Below, piece after piece: positions 25,702 to 33,944 of a stretch of DNA of 64,000 bases (its first letter is position 1; each line of letters opens with the position of its first letter). The notes under the pieces are model-generated. The model ran no database searches. It saw only the letters and a list, made by a program, of their open reading frames with translations, and was not told the DNA's origin. A program made the translations under genes and the position numbers. This DNA is from Streptomyces sp. R41. Lineage in GTDB: Bacteria > Actinomycetota > Actinomycetes > Streptomycetales > Streptomycetaceae. Location of the stretch: NCBI RefSeq assembly GCF_041053055.1, contig NZ_CP163443.1, forward strand, positions 4,757,001 to 4,821,000, written 5' to 3'.

Positions 25702-27234
25702 GTGAACGACATCGCACACGCCCTGAGTTCCGCGCGCACGCTCTGGGAACTGGTCGCGCGTCGCGCGGACCTCACCCCCGACCGGCCCGTCCTCCTCCAG
25801 GACGACCGCTCCCTGAGCTTCGGCGAACTGCGGGGCCGTGCCGAGCGGGTCGCGGCGGGCCTGTACGGCATGGGCGTACGCCCCGGCACGGTGGTCGCCT
25901 GGCAGCTGCCCACCCGGATCGAGACCGCGCTGCTGTCCTTCGCGCTGGCCCGCCTCGGCGCCGTACAGTCGCCGGTGATCCCCTTCTACCGCGACCGCGA
26001 GGTCGGCTTCGCGCTGCGGGAGTCCAGGGCCGAGTACTTCGCAATACCGGGCGAGTGGCGCGGCTTCGACCACACGGCGATGGCGCGGCGGCTCGGCGCG
26101 AAGGGCGTCTTCGAGGTGTACGACGTACTGCCGGACGGCGACCCCGCCGTGCTCCCCGCTCCTCCCGCCGACGGAACCTCCGTCCGCTGGATCTACTGGA
26201 CCTCGGGCACCACCTCCGACCCCAAGGGCGTGCTGCACACGGACCGTTCACTGATCGCGGGCGGCTCGTGCCTCGCGCACGCGCTGCACCTGACGGCCGA
26301 CGACGTGGGCTCGATGGCCTTCCCGTACGCGCACATCGCCGGGCCCGACTACACGGTGATGCTGCTGCTGTACGGCTTCCCGGCGGTGATGTTCGAGCAC
26401 TTCGCGCTGCCCGCCGCCCTGGAGGGCTACCGCAAGCACGGCGTGACGGTGGCGGGCGGCTCGACGGCCTTCTACTCGATGTTCCTCGCCGAACAGCGCA
26501 AGCAGCCGGGAGAGCCGGTCATCCCCACGCTACGGCTGCTGGCGGGAGGTGGCGCCCCCAAGCCTCCCGAGGTCTACCACTCCGTCGTACGGGAGATGGG
26601 CGTGCAACTCACCCACGGGTACGGCATGACCGAGGTCCCGATGATCACGATGGGGTCGCCGGACGACACGGTCGAGAATCTGGCGACGACGGAGGGCAGG
26701 CCCCCGGAGGGCATGGAGATACGGATCGTGGACGGGAAGGGAGCGTCACAGCCGTACGGCGTCGACGGCGAAGTACGGCTGCGCGGGGAGGCCGTCTGCC
26801 AGGGGTACCTGAATCCGGCGCAGACGGCGGAGGCCTTCGACGCGGACGGGTTCCTGATCACGGGGGATGTCGGACATCTGACAAAGAACGGGCACCTCGT
26901 CCTCACCGGCCGCCTGAAGGACATCATCATCCGCAAGGGCGAGAACATCTCGGCCAAGGAGATCGAGGACCTGCTGCACCGGCACCCGGACGTCGGCGAT
27001 GCGGCCGTGATCGGGCTGCCCGACGCCGAGCGCGGGGAGCGGGTCTGCGCGGTGGTCGAACAGCCGCCCGAGGCCGAGGAGTTGACCCTGGCGGCGATCA
27101 CGTCGTATCTGCGCGCGGAAGGGCTGTCGGTGCACAAGCTGCCGGAGCAGCTGGAGGTGGTGGACGCCCTTCCGCGGAACGAGACGCTGCGGAAGGTCCT
27201 CAAGTACCGGCTCAGGGAGCGCTATTCACGGTGA
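25702..27234 (+). CDS. AMP-forming acyl-CoA synthetase (FadD-like)
   Basis: This is a 510-residue ANL-superfamily adenylating enzyme. The P-loop-like motif is IYWTSGTTSDPKGVLH, the A5 motif HGYGMTEVP, A8 is LTGRLKDIIIRKGENISAKEIE, and the A10 region carries the catalytic Lys in NETLRKVLKYRL. It should activate a carboxylic acid to its CoA ester with ATP, giving AMP and pyrophosphate. GTG 25702 has AGGGGG 5 bp upstream. It is divergent from the amidohydrolase/ACAD unit and has its own operator. Two acid-activating enzymes of different chemistry (this and 7588) in one regulon suggest two carboxylated intermediates. Confidence 0.9.
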   Translation: MNDIAHALSSARTLWELVARRADLTPDRPVLLQDDRSLSFGELRGRAERVAAGLYGMGVRPGTVVAWQLPTRIETALLSFALARLGAVQSPVIPFYRDREVGFALRESRAEYFAIPGEWRGFDHTAMARRLGAKGVFEVYDVLPDGDPAVLPAPPADGTSVRWIYWTSGTTSDPKGVLHTDRSLIAGGSCLAHALHLTADDVGSMAFPYAHIAGPDYTVMLLLYGFPAVMFEHFALPAALEGYRKHGVTVAGGSTAFYSMFLAEQRKQPGEPVIPTLRLLAGGGAPKPPEVYHSVVREMGVQLTHGYGMTEVPMITMGSPDDTVENLATTEGRPPEGMEIRIVDGKGASQPYGVDGEVRLRGEAVCQGYLNPAQTAEAFDADGFLITGDVGHLTKNGHLVLTGRLKDIIIRKGENISAKEIEDLLHRHPDVGDAAVIGLPDAERGERVCAVVEQPPEAEELTLAAITSYLRAEGLSVHKLPEQLEVVDALPRNETLRKVLKYRLRERYSR

Positions 27235-27235
27235 T

Positions 27236-27748
27236 TCACTCCGGCACCGTGAAGTAGCGGGCGAACGCGCTCACGATCTCGGCTTCGCCGATCCGGCCGT
27301 CGGAGTCCGTGTCGAGGGCGGCGGCCGCGACGGCGGCGATGTCGTCGCGCACACCGAGGGCCCTCAGGACGCGCTCGGTCTCCGCGACCGTGGCCGCGCC
27401 GTCCCCGTCGGTGTCCGCGACCGCGAGGGCGGCGTGCAGGAAGGGTCGGGCGATCTCGGCGAACCGCTCGGGGTTGTCGCGCAGCCGCTTCACCGCGCCG
27501 CTCACGAACTCCTCGCGGGTGATCCGCTGGTCACCGTCCCGGTCCGCTATCCCGGCCATGCCCTGCCAGAACGCCTCGGCGCCGACGTACAGGGCCTGGC
27601 CCTTGTCCGACCGGGCCGTCGTACCGAACTCGGCGAGGACCGCCTTGGTCGCGGCGTTGAAGTCCTCCCGGTCGATGTAGCCATTGCCGTCCTGGTCGAA
27701 GCCGGCGAACCGGGCGGCAATCCTGCGCTCGTACTCGGTGCTGACCAT
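27236..27748 (-). CDS. EF-hand calcium-binding protein (calexcitin-like)
   Basis: This 170-residue cytoplasmic protein has four EF-hand loops: DQDGNGYIDREDF, DRDGDQRITREEF, DTDGDGAATVAE and DTDSDGRIGEAE. All have acidic residues at positions 1, 3 and 5, and the third lacks a hydrophobic position-8 residue typical of tight sites. The layout is that of the sarcoplasmic calcium-binding/calexcitin proteins known in Streptomyces (CalD/CabD-like), which buffer or sense calcium. ATG 27748. It converges with the acyl-CoA synthetase, with stops 1 bp apart and no room for a separate terminator. Confidence 0.9.
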   Translation of the reverse strand: MVSTEYERRIAARFAGFDQDGNGYIDREDFNAATKAVLAEFGTTARSDKGQALYVGAEAFWQGMAGIADRDGDQRITREEFVSGAVKRLRDNPERFAEIARPFLHAALAVADTDGDGAATVAETERVLRALGVRDDIAAVAAAALDTDSDGRIGEAEIVSAFARYFTVPE

Positions 27749-27923
27749 GGTGTGTTCGGACCGCCTTACGTCTCAGCCGGTCTCTCCGCCGGACTGGGGT
27801 TCATCTGGGACGGAGCGTACGACGCCCCGGCCGTCGCGGGAGCGGGAAAACGACGGTTGTACCAAGACTGCGGGAATTCCGGGACAACTGTGTGGCGAAG
27901 TGTCGCGGAGCGTGTGGCAGGAG

Positions 27924-28298
27924 TCACGCCGACAACGGGCTCGACTCGTCGGCGACGGCCGTGGGGACGTCCGGGTACACGTCGAAGAGACGGCGCACGC
28001 CGAGGGCCGCGAGGACACGGTTGACGTGGGAGCCGTCGATCGCCCCCTGGGCGGGCAGGATCAGACGCAGCCGACCCTGGCAGGAGCGGATGAGGCGGCG
28101 GGTGGCGATGAGCACGCCGACGCCGCTGGAGTCACAGAAGAGGACCTCGGAGAGGTCGAGGACAAGACTTCGGCGGCCGTCGGCCACCGCGTCGTGCACC
28201 CGCTGGCGCAGCACCGGGGACGTCACGAGATCCAGCTCGCCCGACACCCGCAGCACGGCCCACTCGCCCTCGTCGCCGTCGGTCACCTTGAGCGTCAC
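27924..28298 (-). CDS. STAS-domain anti-sigma factor antagonist
   Basis: This is an SpoIIAA/RsbV-like protein of about 124 residues. It has EWAVLRVSGELDLVTSPVLRQRV, then LVLDLSEVLFCDSSGVGVLI with the phosphorylatable Ser in DSSG, and a C-terminal amphipathic helix region. It should bind an RsbW-type kinase when unphosphorylated and free a sigma factor. I chose GTG 28298 because GAGAGG lies 7 bp upstream; GTG 28304 is possible, and the longer frame to 28385 is basic and unlikely. The divergent ECF sigma/anti-sigma pair starts at 28668. Confidence 0.87.
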   Translation of the reverse strand: MTLKVTDGDEGEWAVLRVSGELDLVTSPVLRQRVHDAVADGRRSLVLDLSEVLFCDSSGVGVLIATRRLIRSCQGRLRLILPAQGAIDGSHVNRVLAALGVRRLFDVYPDVPTAVADESSPLSA

Positions 28299-28667
28299 CG
28301 CCACGCCTCTCGCTCGCCTCACCCACCGGAAACGGAAGCAGTCCCTACGCTTCCCTCCAGCGCGGCTGCCCCGCCGCCGTTCCATGAAACACCGGTCCGC
28401 GCACGAAGAAACGCCGGTCTACGGTCGAAATTGTGCAGAGAGAGAACTATTTCAGACGCGTACTGTCTGATTCGATCGGATTCGATGGGGAAGACGATGG
28501 GCTTCTACCATCCACGGCCTGTCCGGGGGCGCGCATTGACGTAAAGGGGCGTGCGCTGTCGGACGTGCCGACTACATTCGAGACAGCAGTGCACACAGGC
28601 TGAACAGCAGCACACACAGGCCGAGCACAGGGACAGGCGCCGGGCACGACCAGGGTGAGGGGGCCGC
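28299..28667. other. divergent intergenic region, STAS gene / ECF sigma gene
   Basis: The region is about 370 bp. The stretch 28395-28510 is distinctly AT-richer than its surroundings, as expected for promoters firing both ways, and GAGGGGG precedes ATG 28668. Short AGCACACAGGCTGAACAGC-like direct repeats (ACACAGGC twice) lie at about 28591-28625. No gene is seen. Confidence 0.45.
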
Positions 28668-29249
28668 ATGGCGAAGAAGGACGCACCGCCCCGCTGGGAC
28701 CGCAAGATGCAGCAGCGGCTCGCACGCGGGGAGGCGGCCGCGCTCGGTGAGTTCTACGACCGGTTCGCTTCGCTCGTGCACGGCCTCGCCCACCGGGTGC
28801 TCGGAGACGAGCGGGCCGCCGACGGCATCACCCGCGAGGTGTTCGCCCACATCTGGGAGAACCCCGACGCGTACGACCCCAAGCAGGGCCCGATGCGTTC
28901 CTGGGTCGCCACGCTGACCCACCGCCTCGCCGTGCAGCGGCTGCGCGCGACCGAGACCGCCGCGCTCGCCCGGGGCGGCCACGGCACCACCGAGGAGCTG
29001 GAGCGGAAGGTGCGCAGCGCCTCCGTCGCCGCCCGCGCGGACTACATCGTCACGTCCATGCCCGCCCCTCTGCGCGCCGCGCTGGAGCTCGCCTACTTCC
29101 AGCGCCGTGACTACCGCCAGGCCGCCGCCGACCTCGGCGTCACCGAGGACGAGGCCCGCCGCCGCCTCCGCCTCGGCCTCCAGCTCCTGTCCACCGCCCA
29201 CGACACCGGCCCCACCGGCGCACCGCCCGAATACGGGGGTGCGCGGTGA
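28668..29249 (+). CDS. ECF-type RNA polymerase sigma factor
   Basis: This 193-residue sigma-70 family protein has region 2 at about residues 15-90 (LGEFYDRFASLVHGLAHRVLGDERAADGI, VFAHIWENPDAYDP, MRSWVATLTHRLAVQRLR). A linker and region 4 follow (SMPAPLRAALELAYFQRRDYRQAAADLGVTEDEARRRLRLGLQLL). Region 1 and 3 are absent, as in ECF factors. ATG 28668 has GAGGGGG upstream. Its stop overlaps the anti-sigma start by 4 bp (GTGA), so the pair is translationally coupled. From memory, the S. coelicolor counterpart is SCO4409. Confidence 0.9.
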   Translation: MAKKDAPPRWDRKMQQRLARGEAAALGEFYDRFASLVHGLAHRVLGDERAADGITREVFAHIWENPDAYDPKQGPMRSWVATLTHRLAVQRLRATETAALARGGHGTTEELERKVRSASVAARADYIVTSMPAPLRAALELAYFQRRDYRQAAADLGVTEDEARRRLRLGLQLLSTAHDTGPTGAPPEYGGAR

Positions 29250-30748
29250 ACGGAGGAGCGGACCGGTTCGAGGCGTTCGACGAGCGCGAGGGGCATGAGG
29301 AGCAGGGGCATGAGAGGTACGGACATGACAGTTACGAGGGGGACGGGCACGAGGAGGGCGGTGCGTACGAGGGGCAGGCAGGCGCCGGGGATGGCGTAGG
29401 GCCGGAGGGGGCCCCGGTCGGTGGGGACGACGGGGCCCAAGTCCCTCAGGTGCCCCAGGGACCCCAGGGACCGGGACCTCAGGGACCTCGCGGACCCGAC
29501 GGGCCGGACGGGCCGGCTCACGGCAACGGTGAGGAGCCGGGGAAGCCCCCGCGCATACCGCTGCCGCGTTCCTCCGTCGAGGACACCGGACGGCCGCTGC
29601 CCGAGCCGGCCGCCGCTCTCGCACCCGCGCCGCTCGTCCTCGAACACCGGGTGCTGAAGTCACTGCTCGGCGCGTGGGCGCTGGCCGCCTGCTCGGCGGA
29701 GGAGACCGCTGCCGTCGAGGAGCACCTCGGGGGCTGCGGCTCCTGCGCGGACGAGGCGCTGCGGCTGCGAGGGGCGGTCGGGCTGCTGCACCCGCCCGAG
29801 AGCCTCGACCTCGACCCGACGCTGCGCACCCGGGTCCTGGAGGGCTGCCTCGACCGGCGCCCGCCGAGGATTCCGGTGCCCGAGTGGGCGGCTCCGTACG
29901 ACGCGGAGACCGCGCGGCTCGACGCGCTGCTGCAGGACATAGGCGGTGCCGAGTGGCACGCGCCCGTGCGGCTGCGCTGGTTCGACGGCGACAGTCCCGT
30001 GAGCCGTCGTACGACGGTCGCGGGGGTCATCGCGCATCTGCTGAGCGTCGACGGTCTGGTCGCCGTCGCGCTGGGCCTGGAGGACCCGCTCGGCTCCACC
30101 GGCCCGGCCTCCGACGACCCGACCCCGGAGGGGCGCACCGAGGCGTACTGGCGTGGCTCGCACTTCCCGCCCACCCGGTCCGTGCGCGGTCCCTGGCGGG
30201 AGCAGAGCCACAACCTGGTGCGTACGGTGTCGTTCGCGGGCGGGGGTTCCGGGCGGCTGACCGTTCCGTACGGCGGCTTCGAACTGCCGCTGCGCGACTC
30301 GATGCTGGACCGGGCCTTCGAGTGCTGGGTGCACGCGGGGGACATCGCGGACGCGGTGGACTATCCGTACGAGCCGCCGGCGCCGCGGCATCTCCACCGG
30401 ATGATCGACCTCGCGGCGCGGATGCTGCCGGGGTCGCTGGCCGCCCGTCGCCGGGCGGGGCTCTCCGCCGCGCCGGTGCGGCACCTTGTGGCCGCGGGGG
30501 CGCCGGGGCGCAGCCTGCGGCTCGAGATCGAGGGGTCCGGGGGTGGGGACTGGCTGATCCCGCTGGACTCGCCCGGCGCGGTGGGCTCCACCGAGCGCGA
30601 GGTGGCTCACGTCGCGCTGGACGGGGTGGAGTTCTGCCGGCTGACGGCGGGGCACGTGTCGCCCGAGGAGGCGGCCGCCGGGCAGGACGGCGACCGGGAG
30701 GCGATCAGGGAGGTCCTGTTCGCGGCGGCGTCACTGAGCCGCATGTAG
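29246..30748 (+). CDS. zinc-finger anti-sigma factor fused to a maleylpyruvate-isomerase-like domain
   Basis: This 500-residue soluble protein has four parts. Residues 1-60 are His/Gly/Asp/Glu-rich. Residues 66-95 form a collagen-like G-P-Q/D-G-P tract. Residues about 135-185 form a ZAS-like anti-sigma zinc finger with H160-x3-C164-x2-C167. Residues about 220-480 resemble the DinB/MDMPI fold (ARLDALLQDIGGAEWHAPV, TTVAGVIAHLLSVDGLVAVAL, ECWVHAGDIADAVDYPY). No membrane helix is present. The start overlaps the sigma gene by 4 bp, so it very probably controls that sigma factor. The isomerase-like domain may sense a thiol or small ligand, which is inference. Confidence 0.82.
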   Translation: MNGGADRFEAFDEREGHEEQGHERYGHDSYEGDGHEEGGAYEGQAGAGDGVGPEGAPVGGDDGAQVPQVPQGPQGPGPQGPRGPDGPDGPAHGNGEEPGKPPRIPLPRSSVEDTGRPLPEPAAALAPAPLVLEHRVLKSLLGAWALAACSAEETAAVEEHLGGCGSCADEALRLRGAVGLLHPPESLDLDPTLRTRVLEGCLDRRPPRIPVPEWAAPYDAETARLDALLQDIGGAEWHAPVRLRWFDGDSPVSRRTTVAGVIAHLLSVDGLVAVALGLEDPLGSTGPASDDPTPEGRTEAYWRGSHFPPTRSVRGPWREQSHNLVRTVSFAGGGSGRLTVPYGGFELPLRDSMLDRAFECWVHAGDIADAVDYPYEPPAPRHLHRMIDLAARMLPGSLAARRRAGLSAAPVRHLVAAGAPGRSLRLEIEGSGGGDWLIPLDSPGAVGSTEREVAHVALDGVEFCRLTAGHVSPEEAAAGQDGDREAIREVLFAAASLSRM

Positions 30749-30751
30749 AGG

Positions 30752-30848
30752 CCGCGCCCCGTAAGGGGCGCGGGGAACTGCGCGACAAGCCCCCACCGGC
30801 AGGCGCCCAAAAGACAACCCAGGGGGGTCTGGGGGGCGCAGCCCCCAG
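30752..30848. repeat. dispersed Streptomyces intergenic element with two stem-loops (family A)
   Basis: The first hairpin is CCGCGCCCC-GTAA-GGGGCGCGG (30752-30773). It is followed by GGAACTGCGCGACAAGCCCC, and a second hairpin CTGGGGG-GCGCAG-CCCCCAG occupies 30829-30848. It lies between convergent anti-sigma and purU genes and can serve as a bidirectional terminator. Related pieces occur at 38490-38550 and 54760-54780. Confidence 0.65.
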
Positions 30849-30884
30849 GTACGGGAATGGGTAGGGGCGGCGGGGGCGAAACCC

Positions 30885-31769
30885 CTACGCGAACACCACC
30901 GTGCGGCGCCCGTTCAGCAGGATGCGGCGCTCCGCGTGCCACTTCACCGCCCGCGCCAGCGCCTGGCACTCCACATCGCGCCCGATGGCGACCAGCTGAT
31001 CGGGAGTCACATCGTGGCCGACCCGCTCGACCTCCTGCTCGATGATCGGCCCCTCGTCGAGGTCGGCCGTCACGTAGTGCGCCGTGGCACCGATGAGCTT
31101 CACACCCCGGGCATGCGCCTGGTGGTACGGCTTCGCGCCCTTGAAGCTCGGCAGGAAGGAGTGGTGGATGTTGATGATCCGGCCGCTGAGCTGCTTGCAC
31201 AGGTCGTCCGACAGCACCTGCATATAGCGGGCGAGGACGACGAGTTCGACATTCTCCCCGCGAACCAGCTCCAGCAGCTGCGCCTCGGCCTCCTCCTTCG
31301 TGTCCTTCGTCACCGGAATGTGGTGGAAGGGAATGTCGTACGAAGCCACGAGCTCGGCGAAATCCGTGTGGTTGGAGACCACGGCGACGATCTCGACCGG
31401 CAGCGCGCCGATCCGTACGCGGAAGAGCAGGTCGTTCAGACAGTGGCCGAACTTGCTGACCATGAGGACGATCCGCATCCGGTCCTCGACCCGGTTGATC
31501 TGCCAGTCCATGTGGAAGGAGTCACCGATCGCCGCGAAGCTCGCGCGCAGCTTCTCCACCGTCACCGGCGCCTCGGCCGAGAAGTGGACCCGCATGAAGA
31601 ACAGTCCCGTGTCGCGGTCGCCGAACTGCTGACTGTCCTCGATGTTGCAGCCGGTCATGAAGAGGTAGCTCGACACGGCGTGCACGATGCCTGGCTTGTC
31701 CGGGCAGGAGATGGTCAGGACGTACTGCTCGGCGGCGGGTGCGGTCCCGCGGACGGACTGCTCATTCAT
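30885..31769 (-). CDS. purU: formyltetrahydrofolate deformylase
   Basis: This 294-residue protein has an N-terminal ACT domain (YVLTISCPDKPGIVHAVSSYLF, then GCNIEDSQQFGD) and a C-terminal formyltransferase-fold hydrolase domain with MVSKFGHCLNDLLF, the catalytic HHSFLPSFKGAKPYHQA and ATAHYVTADLDEGPIIEQ. PurU hydrolyses 10-formyl-THF to THF and formate, feeding purine synthesis and balancing one-carbon pools. The residues Asn, His and Asp of the family active site (INIHHS and DEGP) are present. ATG 31769 was chosen over the longer frame to 31913. It is a single gene. From memory, it corresponds to SCO4403. Confidence 0.95.
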   Translation of the reverse strand: MNEQSVRGTAPAAEQYVLTISCPDKPGIVHAVSSYLFMTGCNIEDSQQFGDRDTGLFFMRVHFSAEAPVTVEKLRASFAAIGDSFHMDWQINRVEDRMRIVLMVSKFGHCLNDLLFRVRIGALPVEIVAVVSNHTDFAELVASYDIPFHHIPVTKDTKEEAEAQLLELVRGENVELVVLARYMQVLSDDLCKQLSGRIINIHHSFLPSFKGAKPYHQAHARGVKLIGATAHYVTADLDEGPIIEQEVERVGHDVTPDQLVAIGRDVECQALARAVKWHAERRILLNGRRTVVFA

Positions 31770-31981
31770 GCAGGACAGGGTCCCATACCGGCCGCCTGGG
31801 GCGGACTGCCGTCCCGCCACGCGGACGCCCTCGGGGATCGCCTGCGCCGTACGCCACCGGGGGTCCCCGGCGCCGTACACCACGGGGCCTCTCCGGCGCC
31901 GCACACCGACCACGAGCCTCCGGCGTCGTGACCCGAGCAGGAGCCTCCGGCGCCGTACGCGCTCCGAGAGCCCGAGAACCG

Positions 31982-32482
31982 CTACGCCGACCGCGTCAGG
32001 ATCCGCAGCACCTCGAGCGTCCGCGGCGGGGCGTCGGGATCCTCCCCGTCGCTCGTCGCCAGGCGCACGTGCGCGTCGCGCGCCGCGCGGACGGCCTCCG
32101 GCCAGGCGTGGTGGTCGACGTACGCGGAGACGGGTGCGTCGGGCCCGACCTGGTGCATGATCCGCAGGACGCGCAGCACGGCGGTGTCGACGAGGGCCGC
32201 CTCCTGGGAGTCCCGGAAGATCGTGCCGACGTACTTCTCGGCGGACCAGTTGTCCAGCCAGGTGTCCTCGACCAGGCGGTACACGGCGTCGGTGACGTCC
32301 CCGTACCCGTCGACACCGGCGAGCCAGACGTCACGTTGGAAGGCGGGGTCGGAGAGCATGTGCAGCGCGGAGCGCACATTGCTGCGCCAGCGCCACCACG
32401 GCATGTCGTTCAGTGGCATGCCGCCCATGGTGGATGAGCGACGGCCGCGACGGGAAGAGTTCTCCGAACCTTGCACGGTCAC
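31982..32482 (-). CDS. conserved hypothetical protein, 166 aa
   Basis: The family is not recognised. After a basic 20-residue start (SSRRGRRSSTMGG), the protein is well-ordered alpha-helical: MPWWRWRSNVRSALHMLSDPAFQRDVWLAGVDGYGDVTDAVYRLVEDTWLDNWSAEKYV in successive pieces, then SQEAALVDTAVLRVLRIMHQVG. There is no signal peptide or membrane helix. A SCO4402-like small actinobacterial protein is likely by position. GTG 32482 is the longest start, and ATG 32419 within the frame is an alternative. It is divergent from the lipoprotein gene. Confidence 0.75.
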   Translation of the reverse strand: MTVQGSENSSRRGRRSSTMGGMPLNDMPWWRWRSNVRSALHMLSDPAFQRDVWLAGVDGYGDVTDAVYRLVEDTWLDNWSAEKYVGTIFRDSQEAALVDTAVLRVLRIMHQVGPDAPVSAYVDHHAWPEAVRAARDAHVRLATSDGEDPDAPPRTLEVLRILTRSA

Positions 32483-32599
32483 CGATCGTACGTTCCCTGT
32501 GAAAAACAGATCATCCGCCCCCGTAATTCACCTCTACGTCACCCGCCGTTGACCGCGGGTCACTCCCGGGTTAGCGATGTGACGGAATCGTGCGTGTCT

Positions 32600-33898
32600 A
32601 TGACCGGCAGGCGACGCACACGCACCAGCTCACCCGTCCTCCCCCGGCCCGTCAAGGCCACGTTGCTGTCCGCGGGCGCGCTGGCCGCGTGTGCGTCGAT
32701 CGCCGTCGGATGCGGGGTCATCCCTGGTGCCACGGGGGGCTCCGGGGACGACCCCGTCACCGTCATGACCTGGGCGCCCGAGAAGACGGCCGCGACCAAC
32801 AAGCCCGGCATGCCCGCGATGGCGAAGGCGTACGCCCGCTGGATCAACTCCCACGGCGGCATCAACGGCCACAAGCTCAAGGTCCTCACCTGCAACGACC
32901 ACAACGACTTCGTGGACGCCGCGAAGTGCGCCCAGCACGCGGTCGACGAGAACGTCGTCGCGGTCGTCGGCTCCTACAGCCAGCACGGCCGCACGTTCCT
33001 CGCCCCGCTGGAAAGCGCGGGCATCCCCTACATCGGCGGCTACGGCGTCACCGACGACGAGTTCACCAGCCCGCTCTCCTACCCCGTCAACGGCGGCGAG
33101 CCCGCGCTGCTGGCCGGCCTCGGCGAACAGCTCGGCAAGAACTGCGGTCCGGTCGCGCTCGTACGCCCCGACACCACCGCCGGCGACGAGCTCCCCGTCC
33201 TGCTCAACTCCGGCCTGAAGTCGGAGGGCCATACGTCCGCCGCGGACCAGCGGGCCGCCGACGACGCGACCGAGTACTCGCGGCAGACCCAGCAGGCACT
33301 CGAGCGCGCGACCAGCGACCCGCTCGAGCGGGGCTGCGTGGTGCCCGCGCTCGGCGACCGCACCGACACCTTCATGGACTCCTTCCGGCGCGACCGCGAG
33401 GACTACCCGGCGGTGCGCACGGGCAGCGTGCTCGGCAGCGTCGACCAGTCGCTGATCGACGCCACCGGCGGCAAGTCGAGCCCGTACGAGGGCTCGTACG
33501 TCACCGGCTGGTACCCGAACTCGAACGACCCGCGCTGGGACGCGATGCGCAAGGTGATCAAGGAGCAGGCCTTCGGCGACAACCGGATCGACCCGGCGGA
33601 CGCCGGGGTGCAGACCACCTGGATCGCGTACACCGTGCTGAAGGCGGCCATCGAGTCGCTCGGCGACGGCGAGGTGTCCGCGCACGCGATCCGGCGCTCC
33701 CTCGACGACGGCCTCAAGGTGACCACGGGCGGGCTCACCCCGACGCTCAGCTGGCGCTTCGAGGACCTGATCGCGGCCGTCGACTTCCCGCGCCTCGTCA
33801 ACGCCGACGTCACCTTCCAGGTCGTACGCCAGGGTCTGCTGGTGTCGGCACGGCGCGGGTTCGTCAATGTGTCGAAGACTCTGGAGAACGCGGACTGA
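32600..33898 (+). CDS. lipoprotein, branched-chain-amino-acid type periplasmic-binding protein
   Basis: This 432-residue protein has a lipoprotein signal: basic start, hydrophobic LLSAGALAACASIAV, lipobox AVGC with Cys38. It is followed by a type-I periplasmic-binding (LivJ-like) fold: AKAYARWINSHGGINGHKL, VVAVVGSYSQHGRTFLAPLESAGIPYIGG, then GVQTTWIAYTVLKAAIESL. No permease or ATPase is adjacent, so it may be an orphan sensor or use distant transport subunits. ATG 32600 gives the most normal signal peptide; upstream GTG codons are possible. A strong hairpin terminator follows its stop. Confidence 0.85.
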   Translation: MTGRRRTRTSSPVLPRPVKATLLSAGALAACASIAVGCGVIPGATGGSGDDPVTVMTWAPEKTAATNKPGMPAMAKAYARWINSHGGINGHKLKVLTCNDHNDFVDAAKCAQHAVDENVVAVVGSYSQHGRTFLAPLESAGIPYIGGYGVTDDEFTSPLSYPVNGGEPALLAGLGEQLGKNCGPVALVRPDTTAGDELPVLLNSGLKSEGHTSAADQRAADDATEYSRQTQQALERATSDPLERGCVVPALGDRTDTFMDSFRRDREDYPAVRTGSVLGSVDQSLIDATGGKSSPYEGSYVTGWYPNSNDPRWDAMRKVIKEQAFGDNRIDPADAGVQTTWIAYTVLKAAIESLGDGEVSAHAIRRSLDDGLKVTTGGLTPTLSWRFEDLIAAVDFPRLVNADVTFQVVRQGLLVSARRGFVNVSKTLENAD

Positions 33899-33908
33899 GG
33901 GCCGCCGG

Positions 33909-33933
33909 GCTCCTCGGGGGTCCCCCGAGGAGC
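33909..33933. terminator. bidirectional hairpin terminator
   Basis: GCTCCTCGGGGG-T-CCCCCGAGGAGC is a perfect 12-bp inverted repeat with a single loop base. It is centred between the lipoprotein gene stop and the convergent repeat-protein stop. There is no U tract, as is common in Streptomyces. Confidence 0.8.
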
Positions 33934-33944
33934 TCACAGTGGGT

